Positions 61,538 through 64,000 of a stretch of DNA of 64,000 nt are shown piece after piece. The stretch is from positions 959,795 through 1,023,794 of the forward strand of contig JACEVL010000062.1 of assembly GCA_020284085.1 (NCBI GenBank). Reading direction: 5' to 3'. The notes beneath the pieces are model-generated. The model worked only from the letters and a program-made list of their open reading frames with translations. It was not told the origin of the DNA and did no database searches. Both the position numbers and the translations under genes were made by a program. The stretch comes from Aporrectodea caliginosa (taxonomy: Eukaryota > Annelida > Clitellata > Crassiclitellata > Lumbricidae). The first letter of the stretch is position 1. The number at the start of each line of letters is the position of its first letter.

Positions 61538-63307
61538 CACTAGAAGCACCGAAGGGGTCAATCTGACCCCTTTTGGTTTTTAGCGGAACGCACCTCGGCC
61601 CCAGATATAGCCAGAGTCCTGTAATTTCATGACTTTTCCTAACTTCGTAGGGTATACCCTCTGCCAAAATTTGAACTCGGGGGGATTCACAATTTCTGAG
61701 ATTTTTGCTGTTCTACCTTTAAGCACCAAGGGGTCAATCTGACCCCTGTATCAGTACTTGCATATCAGGCTTACGCATTTCTTGTTTTTTATTCAATAAT
61801 ATTATATATCAAAGCTAATTACGTAATAAATGTGAGAAGAGAGGAGATCTGGTGAGAGGAGAGGAGATCTGGTGAGAGGATAGGATCAGATCTGGTGAGA
61901 GAAGGGGAGATTTGGTGAGAGGAGAGGCGATCTGATGAAAGGAAAGAAGATCTGGTCAGAGGAGAGAAGATCAGATGAGAGGATAGGAGATCTGGTGAGA
62001 GGATAGGAGATCTGGCGAGAGGAGATGAGATCTGGTGAGAGAAGAGGAGATCAGGTGAGAGAAGAGGAGATCAGGTGAGAGGATAGGAGATCTGGCGAGA
62101 GAATTAGAGATCTGGCGAGAGGAGAGGACATTTGGCGATGGGAAAGAAGATCTGGGGAGAGAAGAGGAGATCTGGTGAGAGGATAGGAGATCTGATGAGA
62201 GGATAGGCGATCTGGTGAGAAGAAAGCAGATCTGGTCAGAGGAGTGATCTAGCCAGAGGATAGTAGATCTGGCGAGAGGAGAGGAGATCAAATGAGAGGA
62301 TAGGAGATCTGGCGAGAAGGATGATTTGATGAGAGGAGCGGAGATCTGGTTACAGGAAAGGAGATCTTGTGAGAGGAGATCTGGTGAGAAAAGAACAGAT
62401 CTGGTGAGAGAATATCTGATGAGAGAAGAGGATATCTGGTGAGAGAAGAGGATATCTGGTGAGAGGAGAGAATATCTAGTGGGAGAAAGAAGATGTGGTC
62501 AGAGGAGAGATCTAGTGAAAGGATAGGAGATCAGGTGAGAGGGTAATAGATCTGGTGAGAGGAGAGGAGATCAAGTGAGAGGATAGGCGATCTGGCGAGA
62601 AGAAGGATGACTTGGTGAGAGGATATCGGGTGAGAGGAGAGGAGATCTGGTGAGTGGAGAGAGATCTGGTGAGAGCAGAGTAGATCCGGTGAGAGGAGAG
62701 AGATCCGGTGAGAGAAGACGATATTTGGAAAGAGGAAAGGAGGAATGGTGAGAGGAAGGAATATCTGGTCAGAGGAGAGGAGATCTGGTCAGAGGATAAG
62801 AGATCTGGTGATAAGATAGGAGAGTTTTCTGGTGAAAGGAGAGGAGATCTGATGAGAAGGTAGAAGATCTGGCGAGAGGAGAGAAGATCTGGTGAGAGGG
62901 GAGATCTGGTGAGAGGATAAAAGATTTGGTGAGAAGATAGGGTGAGGTCTGGTGAGAGGATAAGAAATCTGGTGAGAGGATAGAAGATTTGGCGAGAATA
63001 TAGGGTGAGATCTGGTGAGAGGATAGGAAATTTGGTGAGAGGATAGGAGATCTGGTGAGTGGATAGTAGATGTAGTGAGAGCGGAGGAGGTCTGGCGAGA
63101 GGATAGGAGATCTGGTGAGAGGAGAGGATCTCCTATTATTCCATTCCAACTTACTTATTACACTTGTTTATGCTCATGTAATTTATGTTAATAGAGTTGA
63201 TAGTCAATTTAATTGAATTTGCAATTGACTTTGCATTATAAATTATTTGGGGTCAAAATGACCCCCTTGGTGCTTCTAGGAAGTTCGATTTCTCGGTACT
63301 TCTAGTG
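61538..63307. mobile_element. TTAA (piggyBac-type) element filled by a minisatellite
   Basis: 1,770 bp flanked by TTAA (61,534-61,537; 63,308-63,311). TIR CACTAGAAGYACCGA. Palindromic GGGGTCAATCTGACCCC words at 61,553-61,572 and 61,730-61,748, and GGGGTCAAAATGACCCCC at 63,250-63,267. No transposase is present; most of the inside is the minisatellite. Confidence 0.8.
61840..63130. repeat. minisatellite, ~20-bp unit GGAGATCTGGTGAGAGGATA
   Basis: Roughly 65 imperfect units. Long minus-strand Ser/Leu/Pro ORFs through it are artefacts of the repeat. Confidence 0.95.
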
Positions 63308-63311
63308 TTAA

Positions 63312-63720
63312 TCACTCACTCTCTTCACTCAGGTATTTGTTATTTACTTTACTCACTCAGTTGAATCACTCACTTCATTCATTGACAATGCACTTGACTC
63401 GATGCCTCTATTCACTCACTTGACTCAATGACTTCACTCACTCGCTTGACTCAGTAACTTTACTCACTCATTTGACTCAGTGACCTTACATAGTCACTTT
63501 TGCAATTGACTTTACTGACTCAGACTCACATACCCACTTGACTCACTCACTTGACTACTTCACTCAACTCAGTGCTCACTGCGGACCTATTCAGTATTCA
63601 CTGAGTGATAGATCTAGGCAACCTGCTATTGGATTGTGCTTGCTCGCTATCTTGACCTTTTAACCAGTCACTCACTCATTGACTCGCTCAATCCAGAAAT
63701 CACTCAGCCATCCAGCCAGT
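63312..63720. repeat. degenerate ACTCACTTG satellite, right part
   Basis: Continuation of 61,331-61,533, with ctcactcacttgactca words. Confidence 0.8.
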
Positions 63721-63771
63721 CAGCCAAACAATAAAAAACCATAGACATTGTAGACTGTCTCTGTGGCTTAC

Positions 63772-63970
63772 CTATGATACCGTTCTCTCCTGGCACTCCC
63801 GGGTCTCCTTTCAGCCCAGGAAGACCCGGTCGCCCTGGTAAGCCGGAGCCACCCTTCATACCATCAGGACCTCTCAACCCCTTCAGTCCAAACAGTCCAT
63901 CCTGACCGGTGTCACCTCGATCACCTTTGTGACCCGGAAGTCCAGGCTGACACGAAGTTCCGTCGTTGAA
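63772..63970 (-). CDS. collagen triple-helix exon
   Basis: 199-bp exon with acceptor cgttacag and donor atag/gtaagc. Starts FNDGTSCQPG, then nineteen uninterrupted Gly-X-Y triplets (GLPGHKGDRGDTGQDG ... GDPGVPGENGII). Lys-Gly-Asp and Pro in X/Y are typical of collagen helices. Phase 0 in, 1 out. The Cys just before the helix could form an interchain bridge. Upstream exons lie beyond the window. The protein would be secreted or membrane-attached; type cannot be told from one exon. Confidence 0.9.
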
Positions 63971-64000
63971 CTGTAACGAGATGAACACAAAAAAGTTTCA

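Noticed and set aside
61840..63130. CRISPR-like repeat array
   Set aside because: Units are contiguous 20-bp imperfect repeats with no unique spacers, in a metazoan transposon.
63704..63988. Collagen ORF as one 94-codon gene
   Set aside because: The Gly-X-Y region is bounded by clear splice sites; residues outside 63,772-63,970 are intronic.

Overview
The window is metazoan genomic DNA: AT-rich, full of microsatellites, MITEs, LINE fragments and degenerate DNA transposons, with intronless C2H2 zinc-finger genes and a few orphan exons with GT/AG borders (fibril-type collagen repeats, a laminin-G-like exon). The dispersed palindromic word TAGGCCTA and foldback transposons whose termini are built from ~15-bp subrepeats (the architecture described for sea-urchin TU elements) suggest a marine invertebrate, probably an echinoderm or relative. 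The species cannot be named from sequence alone.

Layout. 1-6.3 kb: LINE debris, duplicated non-coding blocks and small inverted repeats. 6.3-57.9 kb: a mirror-image array of six related zinc-finger units. Three lie on + (ORFs at 7.95, 11.66 and 18.44 kb) and three on - (27.1-28.4 broken, 41.8-42.8, 51.6-52.6 truncated). Paralogy is mirrored around about 23.42 kb (U1-U6, U2-U5, U3-U4). The inner pair sits in a diverged palindrome at 17,523-29,213 with a 43-bp spacer. Each unit recurs as an upstream module (four copies keep a perfect TGACGTCA CRE), a 5' region, a one-exon ORF, a 3' region with a decayed finger, and an AATAAA module.

The right arm is swollen by insertions. One is an apparent ~9-kb TIR-bounded segment (30.78-39.73 kb) holding the remains of a multi-exon tyrosine-recombinase-like gene. 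Others are a pogo-like element (45.1-46.75 kb), a CAGTG-ended element with a TTAA element inside it (48.5-50.1 kb), a dead piggyBac (54.0-56.1 kb) and a LINE inserted in the U6 upstream module (56.3-57.1 kb). Because the paralogous unit often preserves the empty site, several insertions can be delimited to the base with their target-site duplications.

58-64 kb: a GC-rich satellite, a head-to-head hAT palindrome with a hAT transposase tail, two minus-strand exons resembling a DUF4806 protein, a third TTAA element filled by a 20-bp minisatellite, and a collagen exon. The zinc-finger proteins are expected to be nuclear DNA-binding regulators. Nothing else forms a pathway; the interest is the palindromic gene-family architecture and the transposon menagerie that records its history.
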